Positions 1 through 8,801 of a DNA stretch of 64,000 bases are shown one piece after another (within the stretch, counting starts at the first letter, position 1; each line of letters begins with the position of its first letter). The stretch spans positions 62,001 through 126,000 of the forward strand of contig NZ_CAAGLX010000013.1 in assembly GCF_900770955.1 (NCBI RefSeq), written 5' to 3'. The notes beneath the pieces are model-generated. The model did not search any database and was not told where the DNA came from. It was given only the letters and a program-made list of their open reading frames with translations. Source of the stretch: an uncultured Phascolarctobacterium sp. GTDB lineage: Bacteria; Bacillota; Negativicutes; Acidaminococcales; Acidaminococcaceae. A program made the translations under genes and the position numbers.

Positions 1-437
1 TCGGCAAGGATGTGCTGTTGGAGCAGGATAAGGACGTAGTAGAGCTTCTGGATTTGGGCTTTGGCAAATGCCGTCTGATGATGGCGGTGCCGGAGGCCAA
101 GCGGCGCGCCAAGCTGACGGATTACGCTCATCTGAGGGTAGCAACGAAGTATCCGAACTGCGCCAAGGCTTATTTCAATAAACTGGGCATTCAGACGGAA
201 ATCGTCAAGCTCAACGGCTCGATTGAGCTGGGGCCTATAGTGGGTCTGAGCGAAATGATTGTAGATATAGTAGAAACGGGGCGAACCCTGAAAGAAAATA
301 AACTGGCGGAGGTTGATTCTATTTTCACCGCTACTGCCAGACTGATTGCCAACCGCGCCAGCTTCAAGCTGAAATTTGCCCGCTTGCATAAGCTGGTTGA
401 GGATTTGCGCATTGTTTTAAATGAGGAGGAAAAATAA
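1..437 (+). CDS. hisG: ATP phosphoribosyltransferase, C-terminal part (truncated by window edge)
   Basis: The 3' portion of hisG; the reading frame is open to the left edge, so the true start lies upstream. HisG condenses ATP with PRPP in the first step of histidine synthesis. The visible part carries the PRPP-binding region (ELGPIVGLSEMIVDIVETGRTLKEN, here split as ELGPIVGLSEMIVD followed by IVETGRTL) and ends soon after it. There is no C-terminal regulatory ACT-like domain, so this is the short HisG_S form. In bacteria that form needs HisZ, which is probably encoded just upstream. The stop codon is 1 base from hisD, whose ribosome-binding site lies inside the hisG end, so the two are translationally linked. 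Confidence 0.95.
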   Translation, partial: GKDVLLEQDKDVVELLDLGFGKCRLMMAVPEAKRRAKLTDYAHLRVATKYPNCAKAYFNKLGIQTEIVKLNGSIELGPIVGLSEMIVDIVETGRTLKENKLAEVDSIFTATARLIANRASFKLKFARLHKLVEDLRIVLNEEEK

Positions 438-438
438 A

Positions 439-1782
439 ATGCAGGTTACAGACGCAAGAAAAATGAGTGCGGCAGAGATTGCTGCTTTAATGAAAAAGAA
501 GGCTTTTGACGAGGTGGAATTATCTCCGCGTATTCAGGCAGGTACGGACGCTATGTTCGGCAGACACATGACGGCGGCGCAGGTTGTTGAGCAGATTGTT
601 GCTGATGTACGCAAGAACGGTGACGAAAGCCTTTTTTACTACACCAAGCTGATTGACCGCGTAGAGCTGACGCCGGAAAACATCCGCGTAACCGAAGAAG
701 AATTTGCGGAAGCGGAAGCCATTGTCAAACCGGAGGTAAAGGCTGCTTTGGAGCGTGCTATTGCCAACGTCATGAAGTTCCATGAGGAGCAGATGCCGAA
801 AACCTGGCTTACGAACCGTCCCTACGGCTCTTTGTTGGGACAAAAGGTTACGCCGGTTGATTCCGTCGGTATTTATGTTCCCGGCGGCACTGCCGCTTAT
901 CCTTCGTCTGTAATGATGAATGCCTGCCCGGCAAAGGTGGCAGGTGTTCCCCGCATTGTGATGGCTGTACCGCCCGGAAAGGACGGCAAGGTTAATCCGA
1001 ACGTGCTGGTAACGGCAAAATTAATCGGTGTTACCGAAATTTATAAAATGGGCGGCGCTCAGGCGATTGCTGCGCTGGCCTTTGGCACCGCAACCGTGCC
1101 GAAGGTAGAAAAAATTACCGGCCCCGGCAATATCTTTGTAACTTTGGCTAAAAAAGCCGTTATCGGTCACGTTGATATTGATATGCTGGCAGGACCGAGC
1201 GAAATTCTGATTGTTGCGGATGACAGCGCTAATCCGACCTATCTGGCAGCAGACCTTCTGAGTCAGGCAGAGCATGATCCGCTGGCCTGCGCTATTCTGA
1301 TTACCGACAGCGAGCGCGTGGCCAACGCTGTGGGCGAAGAAATCGAAGTACAGCTGGCACAGCTGCCGCGTAAGGAAATCGCCGGCACCTCGCTGCAGCA
1401 GGCAGGCAAGATTATCCTTGCCAAGGATATGCCCACGGTTATCGAAATGGCTAACCTGTCCGCACCGGAGCATTTGGAAATCATGACGAAGGCACCGTTT
1501 GAAATTATGCCGTATATCCGTAACGCCGGCGCGATGTTCCTGGGTGCTTATTCTCCGGAACCGTTGGGAGATTACTATGCAGGACCGAACCACGTTCTGC
1601 CTACTGGCGGTACGGCGAAGTTTTATTCCGTATTGAACGTAGAAACCTTTATGAAGAAAACAAGCATTATTGCCTACACTGCTCCGGCACTTTTGGCCGC
1701 TGCCGACGATATTATTACCTTGGCTGAGGCAGAGGGCCTGCAGGCTCATGCCAACGCTATCCGTAAACGTGTGGGTAAATAA
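439..1782 (+). CDS. hisD: Histidinol dehydrogenase
   Basis: A 447-residue NAD- and zinc-dependent enzyme catalysing the last two oxidations, histidinol to histidine. Recognisable family motifs are PGGTAAYPSSVMM, the NAD-binding GPGNIFVTLAKK, DMLAGPSEILIVAD, AEHDP, SAPEHLE and EPLGDYYAGPNHVLPT, including the expected His and Glu/Asp metal and catalytic residues. An upstream in-frame ATG at 421 would place the start inside the Shine-Dalgarno sequence (GAGGAGGAAAA, 423-434), so ATG 439 is preferred. It directly follows hisG and is 11 bases ahead of hisC. Confidence 0.96.
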   Translation: MQVTDARKMSAAEIAALMKKKAFDEVELSPRIQAGTDAMFGRHMTAAQVVEQIVADVRKNGDESLFYYTKLIDRVELTPENIRVTEEEFAEAEAIVKPEVKAALERAIANVMKFHEEQMPKTWLTNRPYGSLLGQKVTPVDSVGIYVPGGTAAYPSSVMMNACPAKVAGVPRIVMAVPPGKDGKVNPNVLVTAKLIGVTEIYKMGGAQAIAALAFGTATVPKVEKITGPGNIFVTLAKKAVIGHVDIDMLAGPSEILIVADDSANPTYLAADLLSQAEHDPLACAILITDSERVANAVGEEIEVQLAQLPRKEIAGTSLQQAGKIILAKDMPTVIEMANLSAPEHLEIMTKAPFEIMPYIRNAGAMFLGAYSPEPLGDYYAGPNHVLPTGGTAKFYSVLNVETFMKKTSIIAYTAPALLAAADDIITLAEAEGLQAHANAIRKRVGK

Positions 1783-1793
1783 GGAGGCAGAAA

Positions 1794-2990
1794 ATGAGTA
1801 GCTTTACTGTTCGCCAAAGTATCGAGGCGATAGAGGAATATGCCGTAGAAAGTGTGGCTGCGGATATTATTGTTAATGCCAACGAAAGCAATTACCCGCT
1901 GCCGCAGGAGATTGCGGAAAAGATAACCCAGCGTACCGCGCGCTTTCCTTTTAACCGTTATCCGCCGATTAAAGCGGAAAACCTGTGTGAGGTTATTGCC
2001 AAAGAGCTGGATGTGGATATTGACTGTGTAAAAATCGGCAACGGCTCCAGCGAGCTGCTGGAAAAGGCCTGCTATGTTTTCGGCGGACCCGGTAAAAAGA
2101 TTGCCGTACCCTGGCCGTCGTTTTCCATGTACGGCGAATACGCTGCCCTTTCCGACAGCGAGGAGGTACGCTATCCGCTGACTGCGGAAGGCTTTGTTGA
2201 TGCTGAAAGTGTTATCGCTTTTTGCAAGGAGCAGCAGCCGTCGCTTCTGATTGTCTGCAATCCTAATAACCCTACAGGCAACTATAACAGCTTGGCAGCT
2301 ATGGAAAAAATTCTTGCAAATGTAGACTGCCCGGTTATTATGGATGAGGCCTATATGGAATTTGCCGATGGCAAGGAGCTGGCACCTGATGACCTGCGTC
2401 CGATGCACAAGCTATGGCTGGTAGCAGGCTCTACCCTGAGCTTAGTGGGACGCTACAGCAATCTGATGGTTTTCCGTACCTTTTCCAAAGCCTATGGCTT
2501 GGCAGGGCTGCGCTGCGGTTACGCAGTGGGTGCGCTGGGTCTGGTGCGTCAGCTGGGCAAGGCGCTGCTGCCTTACCATGTAAATGCCTTTACGCTGATG
2601 GCCGCTAAAACAGTTTACGAAAACAAGGAATTGTATAAAGAACGCATCAAAACCATCCGTGAGGAACGCGATAAATTTGCCGCTTGCCTGAAAACCTTGG
2701 GCTTTAAGGTATGGCCGACGGCAACTAATTTCGTTACCTTCCGTGCGGAGGGAGAGCTGATGCAGCAGCTTGCCAAGGCTTATGCGGCGAAGTTTAGCGA
2801 AAGACTGCCGGAGCAGGCTGCCGGCGGCAAGCTGATATTCAAGTATTTGCTGGCTAATAGCATTCTGGTGCGTGATTTCAGTACGCATCCGCTGCTGCAG
2901 GGATGTCTGCGAATCACCATCGGCCTGCCGGAAGAAAACAAGCAGATTATTGCTAAAATCACCGAGCTGTGTGCGGAGGTAAAAGCATGA
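1794..2990 (+). CDS. hisC: Histidinol-phosphate aminotransferase
   Basis: A class-I/II PLP aminotransferase of 398 residues that converts imidazole-acetol phosphate and glutamate to histidinol phosphate. It contains NESNYPLP near the N-terminus, the NPNNPTG loop, DEAYMEF, and the PLP-lysine segment FRTFSKAYGLAGLRCGY. It is some 40 residues longer than the usual HisC because of an insertion in the C-terminal domain (around SERLPEQAAGG); this is not a frame disturbance. The RBS AAGGAGG lies 7 bases ahead of the ATG. Its TGA overlaps the hisB start (ATGA). Confidence 0.94.
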   Translation: MSSFTVRQSIEAIEEYAVESVAADIIVNANESNYPLPQEIAEKITQRTARFPFNRYPPIKAENLCEVIAKELDVDIDCVKIGNGSSELLEKACYVFGGPGKKIAVPWPSFSMYGEYAALSDSEEVRYPLTAEGFVDAESVIAFCKEQQPSLLIVCNPNNPTGNYNSLAAMEKILANVDCPVIMDEAYMEFADGKELAPDDLRPMHKLWLVAGSTLSLVGRYSNLMVFRTFSKAYGLAGLRCGYAVGALGLVRQLGKALLPYHVNAFTLMAAKTVYENKELYKERIKTIREERDKFAACLKTLGFKVWPTATNFVTFRAEGELMQQLAKAYAAKFSERLPEQAAGGKLIFKYLLANSILVRDFSTHPLLQGCLRITIGLPEENKQIIAKITELCAEVKA

Positions 2991-3571
2991 GAAGCGGTAA
3001 TGTAGAAAGAAAAACTCTGGAAACAGGCATCAGCGCCGAATGGTGTCTTGACGGCAGCGGCAGCTGCGATGTTAATACAGGCATCGGCTTTTTTGACCAT
3101 ATGCTGACGCTTTTGGCTAAGCACAGTTTCAGTGATCTGGTGCTGCATGCTGTGGGTGACCTTGATGTTGACAGCCATCATACGGTGGAGGACTGCGGTA
3201 TTGTTCTCGGTCAGGCGCTGAAGGAGGCTGTAGGCGACAAAGCAGGCATTCACCGCTACGGCAACTGCTTTTTGCCGATGGATGAAGCGCTGGTACAGGT
3301 GTGCCTGGATTTTAGTGGCCGTCCGTATCTGGTCTTTGATGCGGATATTCCTAAGGTGCAGCTTGGCATTTACGATGCCGAAATGACGGAGGAATTCTTC
3401 CGCGCTTTGGCGATGCAGGCAGGACTTACGCTGCATATCCGTGTGCTTTACGGCAAGAATACGCATCACATCATCGAAGCGATTTTCAAGGGCTTTGCCA
3501 GAGCGTTGGCCGAGGCAGTTGCCTTTGACAGCCGTGTACACGGTGTTATGAGCAGCAAGGGGACGCTTTAA
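2987..3571 (+). CDS. hisB: Imidazoleglycerol-phosphate dehydratase
   Basis: A 194-residue monofunctional IGP dehydratase, the manganese enzyme of step six. Its two pseudo-repeats each supply metal ligands: GFFDHMLTLLAKH with DSHHTVEDCGIVLGQ in the first half, and KNTHHIIEAIFKGFARAL in the second. An upstream in-frame start at 2969 lies inside hisC and lacks a good RBS. ATG 2987 overlaps the hisC stop and follows GGAGGT, so it is chosen. It has no HisN phosphatase fusion, so histidinol-phosphate phosphatase must be encoded elsewhere. Confidence 0.96.
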   Translation: MRSGNVERKTLETGISAEWCLDGSGSCDVNTGIGFFDHMLTLLAKHSFSDLVLHAVGDLDVDSHHTVEDCGIVLGQALKEAVGDKAGIHRYGNCFLPMDEALVQVCLDFSGRPYLVFDADIPKVQLGIYDAEMTEEFFRALAMQAGLTLHIRVLYGKNTHHIIEAIFKGFARALAEAVAFDSRVHGVMSSKGTL

Positions 3572-3596
3572 GACACGAGCTTAAGCAGCGTGTCTT
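3570..3596 (+). other. Intergenic hairpin between hisB and hisH
   Basis: AAGACACG and CGTGTCTT form an 8-bp perfect stem around a 11-base loop. It begins on the hisB stop codon and ends about 10 bases before the hisH RBS. No T-run follows, so it is not a standard terminator. It could stabilise or process the polycistronic mRNA or slow translation into hisH. Function is not shown. Confidence 0.5.
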
Positions 3597-3618
3597 GAGT
3601 AAGCATGAGGGGAAATAT

Positions 3619-4224
3619 ATGAGTAAAAAAATAACGATTATAGATTATGGCATGGGCAATCTTTACAGCGTGCAGAATGCGCTGCGTTCCATCGGCGCGG
3701 AGCCTGTGGTGACGAGTGATGCGGCTGTGATTGCTCAGGCTGAAAAAATTCTGCTTCCCGGTGTGGGTGCCTTTGGCGATTGCATGGTAAACCTGGAAAA
3801 ATCGGGCCTGATTCCCGTGATTAAGGAAAGCCTGCACAGCGGCAAACCCTTTCTCGGTATCTGCCTGGGCATGCAGCTTTTGTTTGAGGGCAGCGACGAA
3901 GCACCTGGCGTTGAGGGCTTGGGCTTCTTCAAAGGCCGGGTGCGCCTGCTGCATACCGAGCTGAAGATTCCGCATATGGGCTGGAATAAGCTGGAGCTGC
4001 GCAGTCCTTCGCCGCTTTTAGAGGGTGCGGATGGTGAATATGTTTACTTTGTGCACAGCTTTCATGCGGAGCCTGCGGACAGAAGCATTATTACCTCGGT
4101 CTGCGACTATGGCATGGAGGTTACAGCTTCCGTGGGACGCGGTAATGTTCAGGCCTTCCAGTTCCATCCGGAAAAGTCGAGCAGAGTCGGCATGTGCCTG
4201 CTGAAAAATTTTGTTGAATTATGA
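3619..4224 (+). CDS. hisH: Imidazole glycerol phosphate synthase, glutaminase subunit
   Basis: A 201-residue class-I glutamine amidotransferase that feeds ammonia to HisF. The nucleophile cysteine is in GICLGMQ (Cys82 from this start), with the His/Glu pair in FQFHPEKS near the C-terminus and the oxyanion-strand region PGVGAFGDCM. An open TTG-start extension to 3595 overlaps the intergenic hairpin. The ATG at 3619, preceded by GAGGGG, gives the normal family N-terminus (MSKKITIIDYGMGN). Its end sits 10 bases before hisA. Confidence 0.95.
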   Translation: MSKKITIIDYGMGNLYSVQNALRSIGAEPVVTSDAAVIAQAEKILLPGVGAFGDCMVNLEKSGLIPVIKESLHSGKPFLGICLGMQLLFEGSDEAPGVEGLGFFKGRVRLLHTELKIPHMGWNKLELRSPSPLLEGADGEYVYFVHSFHAEPADRSIITSVCDYGMEVTASVGRGNVQAFQFHPEKSSRVGMCLLKNFVEL

Positions 4225-4234
4225 GGGGAAAATT

Positions 4235-4969
4235 ATGATTATATATCCTGCAATAGATATCCGTGGCGGACGCTGCGTGCGTCTGACGGAGGGACGCTTT
4301 GATGCGGAAACTGTTTTTGCCGATGATCCGGCGGAAATGGCTGCCAAATGGGCGGCTTACGGCGCCGAATGGCTGCATCTTGTCGACCTTGACGGTGCGC
4401 TTGCCGGCGAGGGCAAAAACCTGCCTGTGATTGAGCGTATTCTTAAAACTGTAAAAATTCCGGTGGAGCTTGGCGGCGGTATCCGCAATCTGCGGGCAGT
4501 GGAAAAACTGCTGGAGCTGGGCGTAGAGCGTTTGATTTTAGGCAGTGCTGCCGTAAAGAATCCGGAGCTGGTTAAAGAGGCCTGCGCCAAATACCCCGGA
4601 CATATTGCTGTCGGCATTGATGCGAAGAACGGCGATGTCGCTATCGAAGGCTGGGGAGAGGGAAGCGGCGTTGCCGCAACCGAGCTGGCAAAGCGTATGG
4701 CGGATTACGGCGTGGCCACGATTATCTTTACCGACATCAGCCGTGACGGTATGCTCAGCGGTGTAAACGCCGAAGCGACAGCGGAGCTGGCGCGTGCCTG
4801 CGGTGTACCGATTATTGCCAGCGGCGGCGTGGCATCGCTGGACGACATCCGCAACGTAAAAAAATACGAAAAGGATGGCGTAGCAGGCTGCATTATCGGC
4901 AAGGCGATTTATACCGGTGCCGTTAACCTGCCGGACGCTTTGAAAATTGCTGCGGCAAAGGAGGAATAA
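4235..4969 (+). CDS. hisA: ProFAR isomerase (phosphoribosylformimino-AICAR-P isomerase)
   Basis: A 244-residue TIM barrel that performs the Amadori rearrangement of ProFAR to PRFAR. The catalytic aspartates are Asp8 (PAIDIRGG) and the one in AVGIDAKNG about residue 128. Phosphate-binding loops GGGIRN and ASGGV occur in the two half-barrels. The start at 4235 gives the canonical MIIYPAIDI N-terminus and follows GAGGGG at 4223-4228. The gene ends 1 base before hisF. Confidence 0.96.
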   Translation: MIIYPAIDIRGGRCVRLTEGRFDAETVFADDPAEMAAKWAAYGAEWLHLVDLDGALAGEGKNLPVIERILKTVKIPVELGGGIRNLRAVEKLLELGVERLILGSAAVKNPELVKEACAKYPGHIAVGIDAKNGDVAIEGWGEGSGVAATELAKRMADYGVATIIFTDISRDGMLSGVNAEATAELARACGVPIIASGGVASLDDIRNVKKYEKDGVAGCIIGKAIYTGAVNLPDALKIAAAKEE

Positions 4970-4970
4970 G

Positions 4971-5729
4971 ATGCTTACGAAGAGAATTATTCCTTGTCTT
5001 GATGTGAAGGAGGGACGTGTTGTCAAGGGCACGAACTTTGTCGGCCTGCGTGATGCCGGTGACCCGGTGGAGCGTGCGGCGGCCTATGATGCCGAGGGTG
5101 CCGATGAGCTTGTTTTTCTTGATATTACGGCGACCTTTGAGGAGCGCAAAGCGATGCTGGATGTTATCAGCAGAACTGCGGCCAAGGTTTTTATGCCGCT
5201 GACGGTAGGCGGCGGTATCAGCAGCGTGGAGGATATCAAAAACGCTCTGCGTGCCGGTGCCGATAAAACCTCGCTGAATTCCGCTGCGGTAAAAAATCCG
5301 CAGCTGATTGCCGACGGTGCCAAGCTGTTCGGTAATCAGTGTATTGTTCTCGCAATTGATGCGCGTAAATGCGGTGAGAACAAGTGGGAGGTTTATGTGC
5401 AGGGCGGGCGTAAGCCGACGGGCCTTGACGCGGTGGAATGGGCGAAAAAAGGCGTGGCGTTGGGTGCCGGAGAAATCCTGCTGACAAGTATGGATGCCGA
5501 CGGTACGAAAAACGGCTATGACATTGCACTGACGAAGGCCGTGAGCAGTGCCGTAAATGTGCCTGTTATCGCCAGCGGCGGTGCTGGTAAGCTGGAGGAT
5601 TTCTATGATGTGCTGACAGAAGGCGGCGCTGACGCTGTGCTGGCGGCCTCTGTTTTTCACTATAAAACCTTCACCATTAAGCAGGTGAAGGAGTATCTGC
5701 GTTCTCGAGGTATAGAGGTGAGGTTATAA
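4971..5729 (+). CDS. hisF: Imidazole glycerol phosphate synthase, cyclase subunit
   Basis: A 252-residue TIM barrel that closes the imidazole ring of IGP, using ammonia from HisH and releasing AICAR. Active-site Asp11 is in RIIPCLDVKEG and the second aspartate is in LAIDARK. GGGIS and ASGGAG are the phosphate loops. The start is ATG 4971, with GGAGG at 4960-4964 inside the hisA end. Its TAA overlaps the hisIE ATG by one base. Confidence 0.97.
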   Translation: MLTKRIIPCLDVKEGRVVKGTNFVGLRDAGDPVERAAAYDAEGADELVFLDITATFEERKAMLDVISRTAAKVFMPLTVGGGISSVEDIKNALRAGADKTSLNSAAVKNPQLIADGAKLFGNQCIVLAIDARKCGENKWEVYVQGGRKPTGLDAVEWAKKGVALGAGEILLTSMDADGTKNGYDIALTKAVSSAVNVPVIASGGAGKLEDFYDVLTEGGADAVLAASVFHYKTFTIKQVKEYLRSRGIEVRL

Positions 5730-6361
5730 TGCAGATCGATATTTCTAAAATTAAATTTGACAGCAGGGGACTTGTGCCTGCTGTCGTTGTAGATGTACGC
5801 ACGAACGATGTTGTTATGTTGGCGTACATGAATGAGGAGTCACTGCTCAAAACATTGGCAACAGGTTATACCTGGTTCTGGAGCCGCAGCCGTCAGGAGC
5901 TGTGGAACAAGGGAGCTACGAGCGGCAATCTGCAGAAGGTTGTGGAGCTGTACTATGACTGCGACGGTGACGCGTTGCTCGTAAAGGTTGAGCAGCAGGG
6001 TGTGGCCTGCCATACAGGTGAATATTCCTGCTTCCATAATCCGCTGTGGCATACGTCTAATCTGCCGGTGCCTGAGGTAGAAGGCTTGCCGAAGGTTATC
6101 AGCGAGCTGTACCGCATGATTTTGTACAAGCGTCAGGCTGATGATGCGGAGATGAAGTTCCTCATGAGCGGCAGTCAGGATAAGCTGCTGCAAAAGCTGG
6201 GCAACGAAATTACGGAAACGATTATCGCGTCCAAGAACGGCGAGAAGGATAAGGTGCTGCACGAAATGGCAGATTTATGGTATCACTGTCTGGTGCTTCT
6301 GGCTTATCACAATATTACGCCAGAGGAGCTGTTGCGTGAGCTTGGGGGCAAGAGAGCGTAA
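5729..6361 (+). CDS. hisIE: Bifunctional phosphoribosyl-AMP cyclohydrolase / phosphoribosyl-ATP pyrophosphatase
   Basis: A fused enzyme of 210 residues for steps two and three. The HisI part (about residues 1-112) has WFWSRSRQELWNKGATSGN, DCDGDALLVKV and the zinc cysteines of GVACHTGEYSCF. The HisE part (about 115-210) is an all-alpha MazG-like domain with EITETIIASKNGEKD and HEMADLWYHCLVLL. It is the last gene of the his operon and is followed by a strong terminator. Confidence 0.95.
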   Translation: MQIDISKIKFDSRGLVPAVVVDVRTNDVVMLAYMNEESLLKTLATGYTWFWSRSRQELWNKGATSGNLQKVVELYYDCDGDALLVKVEQQGVACHTGEYSCFHNPLWHTSNLPVPEVEGLPKVISELYRMILYKRQADDAEMKFLMSGSQDKLLQKLGNEITETIIASKNGEKDKVLHEMADLWYHCLVLLAYHNITPEELLRELGGKRA

Positions 6362-6376
6362 TCTGTCATAAAACAT

Positions 6377-6411
6377 AAAATCTGCTATGTGCAAGCGTAG
6401 CAGATTTTTTT
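6377..6411 (+). terminator. Rho-independent terminator of the his operon
   Basis: AAATCTGCTA pairs with TAGCAGATTT around a 10-base loop, and the arm runs into a T-tract. It lies 16 bases after the hisIE stop. Confidence 0.85.
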
Positions 6412-6473
6412 ATTACCTTTGTAACAATTTTCTTCTCCTGCTATAACTCAGGATACTTTTTTTCGCTAAAGCA

Positions 6474-6501
6474 TTACAAAAACATTTAAATATAGTATAA
6501 T
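6474..6501 (+). promoter_or_regulatory. Candidate sigma-70 promoter of the ECF operon
   Basis: TATAAT at 6496-6501 is preceded, 16 bases upstream, by TTACAA (6474-6479). It is 49 bases before the start of the S component. The -10 is consensus and the -35 is weak. No riboswitch fold was recognised in the 140-base leader, so the transported substrate cannot be read from it. Confidence 0.5.
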
Positions 6502-6550
6502 GGTAACATATTATTTTCTGGCACTATTTTAGGGAGAGGTGTAATTACTC

Positions 6551-7126
6551 ATGGATGAAAGAAATAATAAGCCTGTGCCGCAGCTGATAGAGGTGGAGCC
6601 AATGCAGGATGGCTATCGCTGGGTCGCAATTACGGCGATGCTGCTGGCAATCGGTATTATTCTGCACACTGTAAGTCCTAATGTCGGCGGTGTAACGCCT
6701 AACTGGACAATTGCTATGTATTCTATTGTTATCAATCTGACGCGTCCCAAGCTGTCGCAGGCTATCGGTATCGGTTTTATTGCCGGCCTGACGCTGGTGC
6801 CGTCCTCCAAATCGGCTTTCCCTCTGGGCAACGTTGCCAGTGAGCTGGCCGGTGCGACTGTCTGCTGCCTTTTGGTTGAGGCTATGTTCAAAGCAGGCAT
6901 CAGCGAATGGAAGCTGCGTCCGTTTATCACCGGCTTTGTCGCTACAATGACCAGCGGCGGTATTTTCACCTTTATCCTGAAGCTCATTTTAGGCTTGCCG
7001 CTGCATGTATGGATTTATGCTATGCTGCCGGTTGTTGCGATTGTAGGCCTGCTCAACGGTCTGATAACCTTCTTCCTGTACGCTCCTGTGCGGAAGCTGT
7101 TTTACTTTCAGGAGGATGAAAAATAA
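6551..7126 (+). CDS. ECF transporter S component (substrate unknown)
   Basis: A 191-residue integral membrane protein with about five to six hydrophobic helices after a polar 20-residue N-terminus. It sits directly ahead of two ECF ATPases and a T component, so it is best read as the substrate-binding S component of an energy-coupling-factor importer. No riboswitch or neighbouring biosynthetic gene fixes the ligand. The NW in TPNWTIAMYS and the charged RPKLSQ loop are the most distinctive segments. It overlaps the next ATG by one base, indicating a dedicated (group I) rather than shared ECF module. Confidence 0.75.
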   Translation: MDERNNKPVPQLIEVEPMQDGYRWVAITAMLLAIGIILHTVSPNVGGVTPNWTIAMYSIVINLTRPKLSQAIGIGFIAGLTLVPSSKSAFPLGNVASELAGATVCCLLVEAMFKAGISEWKLRPFITGFVATMTSGGIFTFILKLILGLPLHVWIYAMLPVVAIVGLLNGLITFFLYAPVRKLFYFQEDEK

Positions 7127-7995
7127 TGGAAAGCGTAATCAACGTAGAAAATTTTTACTTTGCTTATAAAAAATCAGATTTGGTACTGCGTGATATCAAC
7201 TTTGAAATCAAAAAGGGCAGCTTCACCGTTATCACCGGACCGAGCGGTGCCGGTAAGACAACTCTTTGTAAAGCTATGACTGGTATTGTTCCCTATTACA
7301 TGGGCGGACGCTACAGCGGTGATGTCAAAATTAACGGCGAAAGTACTAAGGGCAAGCGCGTCAGCGATATTGCCATGCGCGTTGGCCTGATTATGGAAGA
7401 TTATGAAAGTCAGCTTGTTTCTCTGACTGCAGGCGAGGAAATTGCTTTCAGCCTGCTGAACCACGGCTTCGCACCGCATGAGGTTGCGGAGCGCACCAGA
7501 CAGGCGCTGGAGGATGTTGGCCTGCCGGGGCGCGAAAGCTATCAGCTGGACGAGCTCAGCGGCGGTCAGCGTCAGCGTCTGCTGCTGGCAGCAACACTTG
7601 CCGTACATCCGGAAATTATCGTGCTGGACGAGCCTGTATCGGCAATGGACCCGGACGGTGCACGTTCCCTGTATAATCTGGTAGATAAAATCCATAAGCA
7701 GTACGGTACAACAATTATTGCCGTTGAGCATCGCGTGGATTATCTGCTGCCTTATGTAACGGATATGATTGTGCTGAACGAGGGCGAGCTGGTGGCGGCC
7801 GATACCTTTGAGGCTGCTGCTCCCAAAATGTACGAAAATCCTGCATTACGTCTGTTGCTGCCGTCACTGTGGCAGATTAAGCTGGGACTGGAAGAAAAGC
7901 TGGGCGTGGATTTGGGCGACTGGCGCATCGAAGAGGATGCGCTGGCTGATTTCCGCACCTATGGGATTGTTGCGGCAGAAGGGAGAGCTGACTGA
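7126..7995 (+). CDS. ECF transporter ATPase A1
   Basis: An ABC-type ATPase of 289 residues that powers the ECF importer from the cytoplasmic face. Walker A is GPSGAGKTT, the Q-loop region follows MEDYESQ, the signature is LSGGQRQRL, Walker B is IIVLDEPVSAMDP, and the switch histidine is in AVEHRVDYLL. The C-terminal tail (about 60 residues) is longer than the core fold, as in EcfA proteins. It is coupled by overlap to the S component and to the second ATPase. Confidence 0.9.
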   Translation: MESVINVENFYFAYKKSDLVLRDINFEIKKGSFTVITGPSGAGKTTLCKAMTGIVPYYMGGRYSGDVKINGESTKGKRVSDIAMRVGLIMEDYESQLVSLTAGEEIAFSLLNHGFAPHEVAERTRQALEDVGLPGRESYQLDELSGGQRQRLLLAATLAVHPEIIVLDEPVSAMDPDGARSLYNLVDKIHKQYGTTIIAVEHRVDYLLPYVTDMIVLNEGELVAADTFEAAAPKMYENPALRLLLPSLWQIKLGLEEKLGVDLGDWRIEEDALADFRTYGIVAAEGRAD

Positions 7996-8801
7996 TGTTA
8001 GAAGCAAAGGATGTCAATTTCGCTTACATGCGTGGGCAGCCTGTAATCAAGGATATGGATTGCAAGATAGAGGACGGTGAGTTTGTGGCGCTGCTGGGAC
8101 ATAACGGCAGCGGCAAAACAACCTTGAGCCGTCTGTTTATGGCGCTGTGCCATCCGCGAAGCGGACAGGTTTTTGTTGACGGTGAGGATATCGTTAAGCG
8201 TGAGCCGGCAGATTTGGCCGACAAAATCGGTTATGTATTCCAAAATCCGGACCTGCAGATTTTAGAGGATACGGTATTTGATGAGGTTGCTTACGGACCG
8301 CGTGCCAAAAAGCTGACGGAAGAAACCATCGAGCGTCAGGTGAATGAAGCACTGGAGGCTATGGGCCTGACAGAGCTGAAGGGTGAATATCCGCGCCTTC
8401 TGTCCTTCGGCCAGAAGCGTCGCCTTGGTGTAGCTGCGGCATTGGCGCTTAATCCGCGCACGCTGATTCTGGATGAAATTACCAACGGTCAGGATGCGCT
8501 GGAAAAGGAAGCTATGATGAGCTACCTGCAGGCAATCAACGAAAAGCGCGGTATTACGATTGTACTGATTTCGCATGATATGGATATTGTACGCCGCTAT
8601 GCTAAGCGCGCTATGGTACTGCATTATGGCAAGCTGGTTTACGACGGGACGCCGGCAAAGCTGTTTGACGGTAGCCAGCCTGTAGAGCGCTGGGGTCTGT
8701 GCCGTCCTACGGTAGCAGCCTTGGCTGCATCCCTGGGCATTGAGGCCGCAACTGCCGAAGAATTTTGCAAGCAAGTTATTTGTAAGGAGGGAAGCAGATG
8801 A
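7995..8801 (+). CDS. ECF transporter ATPase A2
   Basis: The second ECF ATPase, 268 residues. Walker A is GHNGSGKTT, Q-loop FQNPDLQ, Walker B TLILDEITNGQD, switch His in LISHDMD. The signature motif is LSFGQKRRL rather than LSGGQ, a deviation common in one ATPase of ECF heterodimers. The start overlaps the A1 stop (TGATG). Together with A1 it should form the A:A' heterodimer that binds the T component. Confidence 0.9.
   Translation: MLEAKDVNFAYMRGQPVIKDMDCKIEDGEFVALLGHNGSGKTTLSRLFMALCHPRSGQVFVDGEDIVKREPADLADKIGYVFQNPDLQILEDTVFDEVAYGPRAKKLTEETIERQVNEALEAMGLTELKGEYPRLLSFGQKRRLGVAAALALNPRTLILDEITNGQDALEKEAMMSYLQAINEKRGITIVLISHDMDIVRRYAKRAMVLHYGKLVYDGTPAKLFDGSQPVERWGLCRPTVAALAASLGIEAATAEEFCKQVICKEGSR

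Noticed and set aside
1021..1749. Long open frame on the minus strand inside hisD (242 codons)
   Set aside because: Low-complexity translation with no domain, fully overlapping a certain gene; antisense shadow.
6412..6550. Riboswitch in the ECF leader
   Set aside because: No recognisable aptamer core or conserved stems could be made out in the leader.
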